Origin: Planctomycetota bacterium
Lineage (GTDB): Bacteria > Planctomycetota > SZUA-567 > JAFGGJ01
Assembly (NCBI GenBank): GCA_016930595.1
Contig: JAFGGJ010000023.1
Span: forward strand, 1-40,217
Length of the DNA stretch: 40,217 nt
Direction: 5' to 3'
Part shown: positions 23,399-33,147 of the stretch, one piece after another
Layout: every line of letters starts with the position of its first letter
How positions within the stretch are numbered: the first letter of the stretch is position 1
Notes under the pieces: generated by a model
The model's input: the letters and a program-made list of their open reading frames with translations, nothing else
What the model was told of the DNA's origin: nothing
The model's database searches: none
Made by a program: the position numbers and the translations under genes

Positions 23399-26382
23399 AA
23401 CTGCATCGGGTGGCCAGAGCTGTGTTCCCGGCCCGCAGACGGCAGGTCACGGTTGCCGGCGTCCTGCCCCTGGCACTGTTCATGGTCGTATTCTTCGCTG
23501 CATGGGGCGTTTTTGAACTCACCCGTTTCATCACTTTCCAGTCGCCGGTGATGATGGGTCTCGTCGCCGTCACGCCCTGGATCTGGTGGATGAGTTACCA
23601 GGGCTGGGGCGGCCTGGACAGGGTCCGCTCGCTATTCGCGCTCGTCCTGCGTCTCCTTGTAGCGGGCACGTTCATAATGATGCTGGCCGAACCCAGGGCG
23701 GTGCGTACCAGCGACGTCGTGTCCCTGGTCTACGTGCTCGACCAGTCGTACTCGATAGGAGACCAGGTCTCGAACGACGTCCTGTCGTTCGTCACGCGGA
23801 CGGTTTCAGAAAAGCCTTCCGCAGACGAAGCCGGACTCGTGGTCTTCGGAAACCAAGCCGTGGTCGAACTGCCCCCGCGCGTGTCCTTTCCCTTCGAAGT
23901 CATCACTTCCCGCGTGGACAGGGACGGCACCAACATCGACAAGGCGCTGTCGCTGGCGGCCGCCGTCATACCCGAATACAACCAGGGACGCATCGTCTTC
24001 ATCAGCGACGGCACACAGACAGCGGGAGAACTCACCCCCGCCATCGACCGGCTGAACGCCAGGGACATCTCCGTGGACGTCCTCCCCGTGTCCTACGGGT
24101 TTGAGCACGAAGTGTGGCTCGAGCGGCTGGACCTCCCGCGCTTCGTGAAGGTGGGCGAAACGTACGAAGCCTCGGCCATCCTCTCGTCGCTCACCGCAGG
24201 CTCGGGCCGCCTGGTCCTGCACGAAAACGGGCGGGAGATCTTCTCGGATGAGGTGAATTTCAACGCGGGCAAGAACCGCTTTGTCCTGCCGCTCTACCTG
24301 CGGACGCCAGGCTACTACGAATACGTTGCCTCTGTTTCCGTCGCCGAAGGCATGGACGGCTGGCGCGAGAACAATACCGCCGTCAACCACCTGTACATCG
24401 CTGCCAAGGGCAGTATCCTGCTGGTCACGGATCCGTACGGCGACGAGCGCGACTGGGCCACGCTGCTGGGCTCGCTCAAGAAAGCCGAGCTGAACGTCGA
24501 ATTGCGCCCGCCGCTGGAATTCCCGCGCGACGCCCTCTCCCTGCTACCCTACGACTGCATAATCTTCGCCAACGTCCCGGCCGATTCTTTCGATGTCGTC
24601 CAGATGAACGCTCTCAGGGACGCCGTCCATAACCAGGGCAGCGGTTTCATTATGGTGGGTGGAGCCGACAGTTTCGGCCCGGGCGGCTACAACAGGACTC
24701 CTGTCGAAGAAATCCTCCCCGTCACCATGGACGTCACGCATAAGAAGGTCCTTCCCAAGGGGGCGCTCGTCATCGTCCTGCACACGTGCGAGTTTTCCGA
24801 AGGCAACACGTGGGGCAAGCGCATCGCCAAGGAAGCCATACGCGTCCTGGGCGCCAAGGACGAGGTCGGCGTCCTCGTCTACGACTGGCAGGGCCGGGAA
24901 AAGTGGCTCTTCCGCCTGACCCCGGCGCGCTTCTATGACAAGCTGGCAAAGCTCATCAACGAGGCCAATATCGGTGATATGCCGAGCTTCGGCACGACCA
25001 TGCGCATGGCGCTCACGGAGCTCAAACAGAGCGACGCTGCCATGAAACACGCAATCATCATTTCCGACGGCGACCCGTCCCCGCCCACCCCTGAACTCGT
25101 CAACGGTTTCGTTCAGGAAAAAATCAGCATCTCCACCGTAGGCATCAACCCTCACAGCAATACGGACGTCAACACGCTTTCCGTCATCGCCTCGGCGACG
25201 GGCGGGCGTTTCTATTTTCCCAAGACCGCTTCCAAGCTCCCGGGTATCTTCATCAAGGAAGCCAAGACCCTCAAGCGTAGCATGATCCAGAACAAGACGT
25301 TCGTCCCGAGCGTCGAATTCGTGTCGCCGGTCGTCAAGGGCGTGGATGAATTCCCTCCCCTAAGGGGGTACATCCTCACCACCCCCAAAGCCCGCTCGGA
25401 AGTGGTCCTGGAAGGCCCCGAGCAGGACGAAGTCGATCCGGTCCTCGCCGTGTGGCGCTTCGGCGTGGGCCGGGCCGCCGCTTTCACCTCGGACCTCTCC
25501 CCCAACTGGGCCGCCGACTGGGTCGAATGGACTGGCTACGACGCCTTCGTAAAACAGCTCGTCTCCGACGTCTCACGCGTCACGCGCAAGTCGGACCTCC
25601 ACGTCACCACCCAGGTCTTCGGCGACACCGCCGTCATCACCGTTGACGACTATAACCCCGCCGCTTCGCTGCTCGACATCCGGGCCAGGATATCTGGGCC
25701 CCTCAACAGGGACGAAACACTGCTCCTCAAACAGGCCGGCCCGCACAGGTATGAAGCACGTGTTCCGGTCTGGGGCAAGGGCAGTTACCATGTCGTCGTA
25801 GCCGGCAGGACCGGCGACCGCGCCGAACAGGCCTTCGGTGGCTACACCGTTCCCTATTCGACGGAATACCTGCGTTTCCGCGCCACCCCGTCCGTTCTGC
25901 GCCGCATAGCCGAAAATACCGGTGGCAGGATCCTCACCGGCGCAGAAACCGGCGCCGAGCTTTTCGGCAAGACCCGCAAACCCCGCGAAAGCACAAGGTC
26001 CGTGGTGGACGTCTTCCTCCTCATCCTCGCCTGCCTCATACCCCTCGACGTCGCCGTCCGCCGCGTCCAGATCGACTGGCAGGTCATCCGCTCATGGCTC
26101 GGCTTCGGCAAGTACAAGGAAGCCGTAGCGGGTACGCTGGGCTCCCTGCTGAAAAGAAAACACGAGATTTCCTTCGCCGGCAGGGAAGACGGGCGCCCCC
26201 TGCCGCCGCCCGCCGCTCCACGGACGAAAACCGCCGGGGCCGGCCGCCTGGAACCTCCGCTCTCCCCCCCCGCCACACCCGAAACCGGGAAAACATCGCC
26301 CGAAGACGTCCCTGATACCACGACGGGGCGCCTGCTGGCGTTGAAGAAAAAATGGAAGAATAAGCGTCGTGACGGCGACTGA
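23395..26382 (+). CDS. Large membrane protein with two VWA-like domains and a GATase1-like domain
   Basis: A 995-residue protein; GTG 23395 overlaps the upstream stop (GTGA). TM segments at about 19-42, 50-67 and 80-98 precede a VWA domain with metal site DQSYS (116-120). A Rossmann-like glutamine-amidotransferase fold without catalytic Cys follows (PYDCIIFANVP ... GSGFIMVGGADSFGPGGYN). A second VWA-like domain has HTCEFSEGN (about 463-471) where DxSxS should be, but keeps a later IISDGD loop. Then come a beta domain, a C-terminal TM (VDVFLLILACLIPLDVAV) and a Pro-rich, basic cytoplasmic tail. This architecture is common in PVC VWA operons, next to MoxR. Its role is probably assembly or quality control of envelope complexes, with MoxR remodelling it; this is inference. 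Confidence 0.85.
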   Translation: MKLHRVARAVFPARRRQVTVAGVLPLALFMVVFFAAWGVFELTRFITFQSPVMMGLVAVTPWIWWMSYQGWGGLDRVRSLFALVLRLLVAGTFIMMLAEPRAVRTSDVVSLVYVLDQSYSIGDQVSNDVLSFVTRTVSEKPSADEAGLVVFGNQAVVELPPRVSFPFEVITSRVDRDGTNIDKALSLAAAVIPEYNQGRIVFISDGTQTAGELTPAIDRLNARDISVDVLPVSYGFEHEVWLERLDLPRFVKVGETYEASAILSSLTAGSGRLVLHENGREIFSDEVNFNAGKNRFVLPLYLRTPGYYEYVASVSVAEGMDGWRENNTAVNHLYIAAKGSILLVTDPYGDERDWATLLGSLKKAELNVELRPPLEFPRDALSLLPYDCIIFANVPADSFDVVQMNALRDAVHNQGSGFIMVGGADSFGPGGYNRTPVEEILPVTMDVTHKKVLPKGALVIVLHTCEFSEGNTWGKRIAKEAIRVLGAKDEVGVLVYDWQGREKWLFRLTPARFYDKLAKLINEANIGDMPSFGTTMRMALTELKQSDAAMKHAIIISDGDPSPPTPELVNGFVQEKISISTVGINPHSNTDVNTLSVIASATGGRFYFPKTASKLPGIFIKEAKTLKRSMIQNKTFVPSVEFVSPVVKGVDEFPPLRGYILTTPKARSEVVLEGPEQDEVDPVLAVWRFGVGRAAAFTSDLSPNWAADWVEWTGYDAFVKQLVSDVSRVTRKSDLHVTTQVFGDTAVITVDDYNPAASLLDIRARISGPLNRDETLLLKQAGPHRYEARVPVWGKGSYHVVVAGRTGDRAEQAFGGYTVPYSTEYLRFRATPSVLRRIAENTGGRILTGAETGAELFGKTRKPRESTRSVVDVFLLILACLIPLDVAVRRVQIDWQVIRSWLGFGKYKEAVAGTLGSLLKRKHEISFAGREDGRPLPPPAAPRTKTAGAGRLEPPLSPPATPETGKTSPEDVPDTTTGRLLALKKKWKNKRRDGD

Positions 26383-26405
26383 CGCCCGCCCTGAAAGGAG
26401 ACGCT

Positions 26406-27407
26406 ATGTCTGACGAAGCCGCCCTTCAAGCGGAGACCGCACGCTTTCGCGAGGAATTCTCCGCCGTGCTGGACTGTGTCCACAGGATCATTGTCGGGCA
26501 GGAACGCGTGGTCGAATGCGCGGTCACCGCCATTTTCTGCGGCGGCAACGTGCTCCTCGAAGGCGTCCCTGGCCTCGGCAAGACCGAACTCGTGAAAACC
26601 CTGTCCAGGGCCCTCACCCTCGACTTCAACCGCGTCCAGTTCACACCGGACCTCATGCCCGCCGACATAATCGGCACCAACGTCATGACCAACGACGGCA
26701 GCGGGACTTACAGGTTCGAATTCCGCCGCGGGCCCATTTTCACGCAGCTCCTCCTGGCCGACGAAATTAACCGGGCCACCCCCAAGACACAGTCGGCCCT
26801 CCTGGAAGCCATGCAGGAAATGTCCGTCACCGCTGGCGGTACCACCTACCAGATGAAACGCCCCTACTTCGTCCTCGCCACTCAGAATCCCATCGAACAA
26901 GAAGGCACCTACCCCCTGCCCGAAGCCCAGCTCGACCGCTTCATCTTCAAGGTGGATGTCCCCTTCCTGAACCGCCAGGATCTCAACGAAGTCGTCAGCC
27001 GGACCATACTCCGGCAGGCCGTGGAAATCTCCCCCGTCCTTGACGGCGCCCGCATCCTTCAGCTCCGCGATGTCCTCGCCAAGGTCGTCGTCGCCGACCC
27101 CGTGCGCGACTACGCTGTCCGCCTCACGCTCGCGACGCACCCCGATTCGCCGTACACCTCCGAGCGCGTCAAGTCCTACGTCCGCTGGGGCGCCAGTCCC
27201 AGGGCCGCACAGGCCCTCATACGCGCAGGACGCGTCAGGGCCTTGGCCGGCGATCGCGCCCATGTCGCCTGTGAAGATATCCGTTATTTCAGCAGGGAAG
27301 TCTTCGGCCACAGGATCCTGCTGAACTATGACGGCCAGGCCGAAGGTATAAGCGTCGCGGACCTTGTGAACGAAATAACCGACCAGATCCCGGAGGAAGC
27401 TTCCTAG
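26406..27407 (+). CDS. moxR: MoxR-family AAA+ ATPase
   Basis: A 333-residue cytoplasmic ATPase with AAAGGAG upstream of the ATG. Walker A is GVPGLGKT (53-60) and Walker B LLLADE (115-120), followed by INRATPKTQSALLEAMQE, a MoxR hallmark. ATQNPIEQEGTYPLPEAQLD is the classic sensor-1 region. MoxR proteins act as chaperone-like remodellers for VWA-containing partners encoded beside them. Here those are the double-VWA protein, the DUF58 protein and the BatA-like protein. Length is normal for the family. Confidence 0.95.
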   Translation: MSDEAALQAETARFREEFSAVLDCVHRIIVGQERVVECAVTAIFCGGNVLLEGVPGLGKTELVKTLSRALTLDFNRVQFTPDLMPADIIGTNVMTNDGSGTYRFEFRRGPIFTQLLLADEINRATPKTQSALLEAMQEMSVTAGGTTYQMKRPYFVLATQNPIEQEGTYPLPEAQLDRFIFKVDVPFLNRQDLNEVVSRTILRQAVEISPVLDGARILQLRDVLAKVVVADPVRDYAVRLTLATHPDSPYTSERVKSYVRWGASPRAAQALIRAGRVRALAGDRAHVACEDIRYFSREVFGHRILLNYDGQAEGISVADLVNEITDQIPEEAS

Positions 27408-28357
27408 TGGACCCGGAAATCATCATCCCTGCGGATTCTGCCGGACGCTCCGGCCCACCTCCGCCCGCCGCCGGACACCTGACGCGCCTTATCGAGAACG
27501 AGGCGCTCGAACGGCTCCGCATGCTCAGGCTGAAGCCCACGGGACGCTTCACCAACAAGAGCCGCGGCGAACATGTCTCCGGCCGGCGCGGCCAGAGCAA
27601 CGACTTCTCCGACTACCGCAACTACGTGTCGGGCGATGACATCCGCTTTGTCGACTGGAACATCTTCGCCAGGCTCCACCGCCCCTTCCTCAAGCTCTAC
27701 CGCCAGGAAGAAGAACTCCATGTCGTCGTACTCATCGACGCCTCCTCTTCCATGATGTTCGAAGGCAAGTTCGCACTCGCACAGAGCCTCGGGGCGGCTT
27801 TCGGCGTCATGGGCCTCTGCGGCATGGAAAAGGTCAGCGTTTTCGCCTTCAATAGTACCGCTGCTTCTCCGCTGTACCTCCGCCCCTGCCGGGGCCGCTC
27901 GGGTATGGCAAGGCTCTTCCGCTTCATCGAATCCATAGAAAGCGGCGGCGATGCCCCCGTCGACGCCGCTGTGGAACGCTTCCTCAAAAACCATTCCGGC
28001 CGCGGCGTCGCCGTCATCCTGTCGGATTTCCTCACCTTCGGTGAGCTGGTGCGGCCCATGAACCTCCTCTTCGGCGCCGGCCTCGAGCTCTTCGCCGTCC
28101 AGATACTCGGCCCTTCCGAAATCGACCCTGAACTCACCGGCGACGTCCGCTTCGTCGACGCCGAAAACGGCCGCACCCTTGATGTGAGCTCCTCCGGCGA
28201 CCTCATTCGTATATACCGTGAATACCGTGCCGATTACGAAAGACGCATCTCCGACCTCTGCAAGGCACGCGGCGGGCGCTTCCTTTCGCTGGCGTCCTCT
28301 GATCCCTTCGCGTGGATCGTTTTCGACGTCCTCAGGCGCAGGGGGTGGATAGAATGA
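27407..28357 (+). CDS. DUF58 protein with VWA-like fold
   Basis: A 316-residue protein, probably cytoplasmic (no TM). GTG 27407 shares one base with the MoxR stop, and CGGAGGAAG is upstream. The DUF58 signature RNYVSGDDIRFVDWN is at 71-85, followed by a VWA-type metal site DASSS (111-115). DUF58 proteins are the most constant partners of MoxR. It probably links the ATPase to the membrane VWA proteins. Confidence 0.93.
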   Translation: MDPEIIIPADSAGRSGPPPPAAGHLTRLIENEALERLRMLRLKPTGRFTNKSRGEHVSGRRGQSNDFSDYRNYVSGDDIRFVDWNIFARLHRPFLKLYRQEEELHVVVLIDASSSMMFEGKFALAQSLGAAFGVMGLCGMEKVSVFAFNSTAASPLYLRPCRGRSGMARLFRFIESIESGGDAPVDAAVERFLKNHSGRGVAVILSDFLTFGELVRPMNLLFGAGLELFAVQILGPSEIDPELTGDVRFVDAENGRTLDVSSSGDLIRIYREYRADYERRISDLCKARGGRFLSLASSDPFAWIVFDVLRRRGWIE

Positions 28358-30231
28358 TCCCGGACTTCGGAACCGCCGCCAACGCCCTTCTCTTCCTCCT
28401 CCTTATCCCCCTTGTCCTGTTCTACTTCCTTAAGCTCAAGCGCCCCCGGCTGGAAATACCCTCCCTGGTCCTGTGGCGCCAGGTCCTTGCCGACGCCAGG
28501 GTCAACGCCCCCTTCCAGAAGTTCAAGCGCAACCTGCTCCTCCTGCTTCAGGTTCTTCTCCTTTCCTTCACCGTCCTCGCCGCTATGCAGCCGTTCATCC
28601 GCGGCCGCCGCGGCGGCATCGACAGACTCGCCGTCCTCATCGACAATTCCGCCAGCATGGCCGCAGTGAGCGAAGCCGGAGGCGGGAGCTCACTCGATGC
28701 CGCCGTTCGCAGGATAGACGCCCTTATCGACGGCCTTCCCCCCGGCCATGAAGCCTGCATCGTCTCGTTCAGCTCCGGCGCAAGCCTCCGCTGCGGCTTT
28801 ACCGATAACCGCCGCGTTCTCCGCGACGCACTTCATTCCATTCGCGTCGAAGATGTCCCGGGCAGCAGCGAAGACGCCCTCCGCATGGTCCAGGCCATGT
28901 CGCGCACGGCTCCTGTGCGCGAAGTCGTGCTGGTTTCCGACGGCAACTTCGAAGCCGTCACCGATATGGAACTCTCTTTCGATCTCAATTTCCAGAAACT
29001 CCCCCCGCCGGGGCCCAACCTGGGTATCACCGAATTCAACGCTTCCCGCTCCTTCTCCGGCGGCTGGGACGTGTTCGCCGTCGTCCAGGCCTCCGCCGAT
29101 TCCCGCAACGCCGCACGCCTCCAGATCTCCGCCGACTCCGACAGCCTGATGTCTGAAACCGTCTTCCCCGCCCCGGGCGAATCGCAGAGAATCGCCCTCA
29201 GGATCCCCGGCGAAAAGCCTCTGACGGTCTCCGCAGTCCTCGTCCCCGACGGCTTCGACTCGCTCTCCTCCGACAACGCCGCCTATCTCGACCTCCCAGC
29301 ACAGCGCCCTCTCGCCGTGTACGTCCCCCCTTCCATGACCGCCTTCAGACGCGCGTTCCGCTCCATGGGCGACGTGCTCCTCTATCCCTCGGACGATTCC
29401 CCCGGCGGCATTCCGGCATATGACCTCGTGGTCTCCAACGTGCCCGCCGACGTTGACAAGCCAGCGGCGTGCGCCCTCTTCGTGGGATTCGTGCCTCCGG
29501 CCCTCGGATCCATGGTCGCTATACAAAAAGACGCCGGCACCGGCGTCGTCGACTGGCACAAAACCGCCCCGCTCCTGAGACACGTGGAACTCGCCGATAT
29601 CCTCCTTCTCGACGACCCCGAATTCCTCCCCGGCATCCTTGCCGGCGATGTCGAAAACGCCGGCTTCCAGGTCCTCGTCCACGGGCGTCACGGGCCTCTC
29701 CTCGTCGAAAGAACCACGGGCCCGGGCCGCGCCTTCTTCATGCTCTTCGACACCGACAGGTCCACCCTTCCCTGGCGCGTCGGCTTCCCCGTAATGGCTT
29801 CCAACCTCCGCCTGCTGACTATGCAGGTAATCGGCCTGGCCGATGCCGTCGCCCTGCGTACCGGTGTCCTGCCGGCGCTCGATTCTCCCGCCGGACTTCC
29901 CTGGCACATAGACGGCCCCGCCGGCTACTCCAGGGACGCCGTTGCAGGACCCGACGGCCGCCTGGCGGGCATACCCGCTCCGATGGTCGGCGTCTATGAC
30001 TTCAAGTCCGCCGATAACACCTTTCCCGTCGGTGCGGCGCTCCTCTCCATGGATGAATCTTCCCTCGCGACCATTTCCGAAGTCCACTTCAACGAGCTTT
30101 CCGTTTCGGCGGGGACGGTCCCGATGCCGTCGCCGCGCGCCCTGTGGTTCCCCCTGGGCGTCGTCGCATTCACCTTTCTGCTGGCCGAGTGGTGGTACTT
30201 CCACCGCAGGCCCGGAGGATCCGTACAATGA
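28354..30231 (+). CDS. BatA-like VWA membrane protein
   Basis: A 625-residue protein; ATGA overlap with the upstream stop. The N-terminus is the aerotolerance-operon BatA N-terminal domain: TM at about 9-27, LKRPRLEIPSLVLW, and TM at about 60-79. The VWA domain has a complete metal site DNSAS (97-101). A second alpha/beta region (about 320-500) may be GATase-like, and a C-terminal TM (about 600-620) ends in a short basic tail. Most of the protein should lie on the periplasmic side. Fits the MoxR-DUF58-Bat type module. The family's function is not firmly known; envelope stress or complex assembly is suggested. Confidence 0.88.
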   Translation: MIPDFGTAANALLFLLLIPLVLFYFLKLKRPRLEIPSLVLWRQVLADARVNAPFQKFKRNLLLLLQVLLLSFTVLAAMQPFIRGRRGGIDRLAVLIDNSASMAAVSEAGGGSSLDAAVRRIDALIDGLPPGHEACIVSFSSGASLRCGFTDNRRVLRDALHSIRVEDVPGSSEDALRMVQAMSRTAPVREVVLVSDGNFEAVTDMELSFDLNFQKLPPPGPNLGITEFNASRSFSGGWDVFAVVQASADSRNAARLQISADSDSLMSETVFPAPGESQRIALRIPGEKPLTVSAVLVPDGFDSLSSDNAAYLDLPAQRPLAVYVPPSMTAFRRAFRSMGDVLLYPSDDSPGGIPAYDLVVSNVPADVDKPAACALFVGFVPPALGSMVAIQKDAGTGVVDWHKTAPLLRHVELADILLLDDPEFLPGILAGDVENAGFQVLVHGRHGPLLVERTTGPGRAFFMLFDTDRSTLPWRVGFPVMASNLRLLTMQVIGLADAVALRTGVLPALDSPAGLPWHIDGPAGYSRDAVAGPDGRLAGIPAPMVGVYDFKSADNTFPVGAALLSMDESSLATISEVHFNELSVSAGTVPMPSPRALWFPLGVVAFTFLLAEWWYFHRRPGGSVQ

Positions 30232-32213
30232 CCAGACAGTTACTGCACGTGCCGGCACTGGCGGTGTTACTGTGGTTCCTCGGCGGTGCCCCGCCGGCTC
30301 TTGCCGGCGAACAGCTCAAGGCCCAGATTATCCAGGCTTCTCCAAAGGCCCGTTCCAATGCCCCAGTAGCGGCCGAAGTCGAATTCAACTGGGAAGGCGC
30401 TGGCATCGTCGAAGGCCGGCTGGACGTACGCGCCAGGGACGGCGGCGACCTCCTCGGCAGCTGCCTCACCAGCGACTTCGCCCTCGCCAAAGGCATGCAG
30501 CGCTACGCAATCACACTCCCCCCGGCCGTCGCATCCTACAGCGGCTCCACCATGACAATCCGCATGGATTTCATCACAGCCGATGGCAGCAAGCCTCTGC
30601 GCCTCGGCACGCAGATCCTCTACGCCCCTTCCTTCGACGAACGTTCCTTCGTCATTTGCGTCCCTGATGCCTCAGGCGTCACCAGTCCCGGCCGGCTCAA
30701 GCTGGCCTCCAGTCTCCGCATCGAAAACTTCATGCCCGCGGAACCCCAGGGCACCGGGTCCCGCGGCGCCGTAATCACCTCCATCGCCCATGTCCCCGTC
30801 GATTCCCTTCCGGTCTCGCCCCTGGGCTACCTGTCCTACGACATCGTCCTGCTCGACGGCATGGCCTTCTCCGCAATGAAAGAAACCCAACTCCACGCTC
30901 TGGCCGCATGGGTCAAAGCCGGCGGCAGCCTCTGCGTCCTGCCCGGCGGCAACCTCCTCGACAGGCACACCGCCTTCCTCAACTCCCTCTGCCGCCCTGC
31001 CTCCGATGACTTCGTCGCCGGCAATACCGGCGCCCTGCTGACCCCGCTGCAGAACGCCCGAAGAACCCGCCCCGGCCTCGGCCGCTTCGTCATCCTTCCC
31101 GGCGATATCGACCTGGAATCCTACGCCGCAGGCCGCGAATGGATCCTCTCCGCCGTTTTCCTCTGGAAAATGCGCATCTCCGCACGCCAGAGCGTCCTCT
31201 CCTCCGGCAAATGGCTCGCCCCCGTAGAAAACCAGGAAGACTACTACTATTACGGCCAGCGCTATGCTCCAAGGCCCTTCCAGAACGGCACCCAACTCGT
31301 CGAACACCTCCTCCCCAAATCCGTCAGGATAATGCCCGGCTGGGTCGTCTTCCTCATCCTCTTCCTCTTCGTCCTCGCAATCGGCCCTCTGGACTACTTC
31401 GTCCTGGGCATGCTGAAGATGCGCCGCTTCACATGGGTGCTCTTCCCCGTGCTCTGCGTGGGCTTCGCGGTCTTCACCATGCTCCTGTCGGAACACTACA
31501 TGGGCACCACGGACTCCCGCTCCTGGGTCACCGTCGTCGACGTCGGCGAAGACGGCTCCCCGTTGCGCAGCAGCCGTTTTGAAGTCATCTTCACCGCGGG
31601 CCACCGCAGGATGGAATTCGACTTCGCCAACGAGCTCTTCATTCCCCTGAGCCGCGATGCGTACAGGGGCTATTCGTACCGCGGCGCCTACGAGTCCGGG
31701 TCGGTCGGCGCTCCGCTCTATTCCGGCCGCTTCCCCGGCCGTTACTCCGTCCTCCAGAACTTCAACCAGTGGACCCCGCAGGTAAACCGCATCCTTTCCC
31801 TCGAACCCTCCGGCCTTCCCTCCTCCATCGACTGGAACTCCATCACCGTTGCCGACATGGCGGGATCGCCGGCGGCCGAACCCTTGCTCTCTAAACTCTT
31901 CGCCGGCAACTCCTCCGCGCGGGCCGACGTAATCGTCTTCAACCAGGCGGGCAACCGTAATCTCCTGCGCAACCTGCATTTCCCGCCGGGGGTTCTCGCC
32001 AACATGTGCGTCGCAGAATCCAAGGCTTTCTTCAAAGTCGTTTCTCAGATCTCGCCCGATGGTTCAGCCACGTTCGAAGACCTGTGTATTCTCGACCGCG
32101 AGGATCCCGCACAGTGGCTCCTCGTCGTCGTCGAAGCCGTTGGCAACAACTTTATCGTCTGGCGCAGGCTGTATAACCAGGCCGCCGGGGCCGTGCCCGG
32201 CAGGGAGGACTGA
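30228..32213 (+). CDS. Exported membrane protein with GATase1-like domain, unknown function
   Basis: A 661-residue protein; ATGA overlap with the upstream gene. A signal peptide ends near PPALAGE. Residues 200-260 (YDIVLLDGMAFSAMKETQLH, then WVKAGGSLCVLPGG) resemble the non-catalytic glutamine-amidotransferase-like domain seen in other VWA-operon proteins. Two TM segments follow at about 367-392 and 403-425, then a beta-rich region of about 230 residues. The same gene position is filled by a protein of this type in many planctomycete VWA operons. No enzyme motif is visible. Confidence 0.7.
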   Translation: MTRQLLHVPALAVLLWFLGGAPPALAGEQLKAQIIQASPKARSNAPVAAEVEFNWEGAGIVEGRLDVRARDGGDLLGSCLTSDFALAKGMQRYAITLPPAVASYSGSTMTIRMDFITADGSKPLRLGTQILYAPSFDERSFVICVPDASGVTSPGRLKLASSLRIENFMPAEPQGTGSRGAVITSIAHVPVDSLPVSPLGYLSYDIVLLDGMAFSAMKETQLHALAAWVKAGGSLCVLPGGNLLDRHTAFLNSLCRPASDDFVAGNTGALLTPLQNARRTRPGLGRFVILPGDIDLESYAAGREWILSAVFLWKMRISARQSVLSSGKWLAPVENQEDYYYYGQRYAPRPFQNGTQLVEHLLPKSVRIMPGWVVFLILFLFVLAIGPLDYFVLGMLKMRRFTWVLFPVLCVGFAVFTMLLSEHYMGTTDSRSWVTVVDVGEDGSPLRSSRFEVIFTAGHRRMEFDFANELFIPLSRDAYRGYSYRGAYESGSVGAPLYSGRFPGRYSVLQNFNQWTPQVNRILSLEPSGLPSSIDWNSITVADMAGSPAAEPLLSKLFAGNSSARADVIVFNQAGNRNLLRNLHFPPGVLANMCVAESKAFFKVVSQISPDGSATFEDLCILDREDPAQWLLVVVEAVGNNFIVWRRLYNQAAGAVPGRED

Positions 32214-32214
32214 C

Positions 32215-33147
32215 ATGGAATTCGTCGAAGTGGACCATCTCTGGGTCAACTATGGCAGGCTGGTCGCCGTCAGGGACCTGTCTTTCGTCATCCCCGAAGG
32301 TGAAGTCTTCGGCTTCATCGGGCCCAACGGGGCGGGCAAATCCACCACTATCAAGGTCCTCGCCACCCTCCTGAAACCGGCCAGGGGCAGGACCTCCGTA
32401 GGCGGTACCAACGTGGCCCTCAACCCTCACGCCATCCGCAAGCACATCGGCTACATGCCGGACTTCTTCGGCGTCTACGAAGACCTCACCGTCGAAGAAT
32501 ACCTCCACTTCTTCGCCGCCGCCTACAGGATCGGCCGCAACGAACGCAAAACCATTGTCGGTGACGTCCTCGAACTCACCGATCTCAAGCACAAGGCCGA
32601 TGCCTCCGTCGAAGCTCTCTCCCGCGGCATGAAGCAGCGCCTCGGCATCGCCCGCGTCCTCATCCATGATCCCAAGCTCCTCCTTCTCGACGAGCCCGCC
32701 TCCGGCCTCGATCCGCGCGCACGCATCGAAATACGTGAGCTCCTCAAGGAACTCAAGAACCTCGGCAAGACCATCCTCATCTCCAGCCACATCCTCTCCG
32801 AACTCGCCGAACTCTGCACCCTCATCGGCATCATCGAAGCCGGCCGCATGGTCGCGGAAGGCTCCCTCCAGGACATCTACAGCCAGCTCGACCTCAAGCG
32901 CATCATCCACGTGCAAATCACCGATCTGACCTCCGACCTCATGGAGAAGATCGGCAAGCTCAACGGCGTCGCGTCCGTCGAGCGCAACGTCGACCGCCTT
33001 GTCGTCAGGATACGCGAACAGGACACATCCGTCGAAGACCTCCACGACGGCATCTGCTCCCTCGGCGCACGCATCCACATGTTCCAGCCCGAAGCCATGG
33101 ACATCGAAACCGCTTTCATGAAACTCACGGAAGGCAAGACCGCATGA
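32215..33147 (+). CDS. ABC-2 type transporter ATPase (GldA/CcmA-like)
   Basis: A 310-residue ATPase; GGGAGGA lies before the ATG. Walker A is GPNGAGKST (36-44), the signature is LSRGMKQR (135-142), Walker B is LLLLDE (155-160), and the switch histidine is in ISSHILSE. The C-terminal about 90 residues form the extra domain usual in ABC-2 exporters. It is the only ATPase for the four permeases downstream and is coupled to the first by a 4-bp overlap. Similar operons are called Gld-type in gliding bacteria, but nothing here proves a gliding role. Confidence 0.93.
   Translation: MEFVEVDHLWVNYGRLVAVRDLSFVIPEGEVFGFIGPNGAGKSTTIKVLATLLKPARGRTSVGGTNVALNPHAIRKHIGYMPDFFGVYEDLTVEEYLHFFAAAYRIGRNERKTIVGDVLELTDLKHKADASVEALSRGMKQRLGIARVLIHDPKLLLLDEPASGLDPRARIEIRELLKELKNLGKTILISSHILSELAELCTLIGIIEAGRMVAEGSLQDIYSQLDLKRIIHVQITDLTSDLMEKIGKLNGVASVERNVDRLVVRIREQDTSVEDLHDGICSLGARIHMFQPEAMDIETAFMKLTEGKTA

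Noticed and set aside
25854..27311. Long minus-strand open frame opposite MoxR and the double-VWA gene
   Set aside because: Shadow of well-supported plus-strand genes with intact Walker motifs.
28690..30258. Long minus-strand open frame opposite the BatA-like gene
   Set aside because: Composition is Gly/Glu-rich antisense sequence; the plus-strand gene has a VWA metal site and TM segments.
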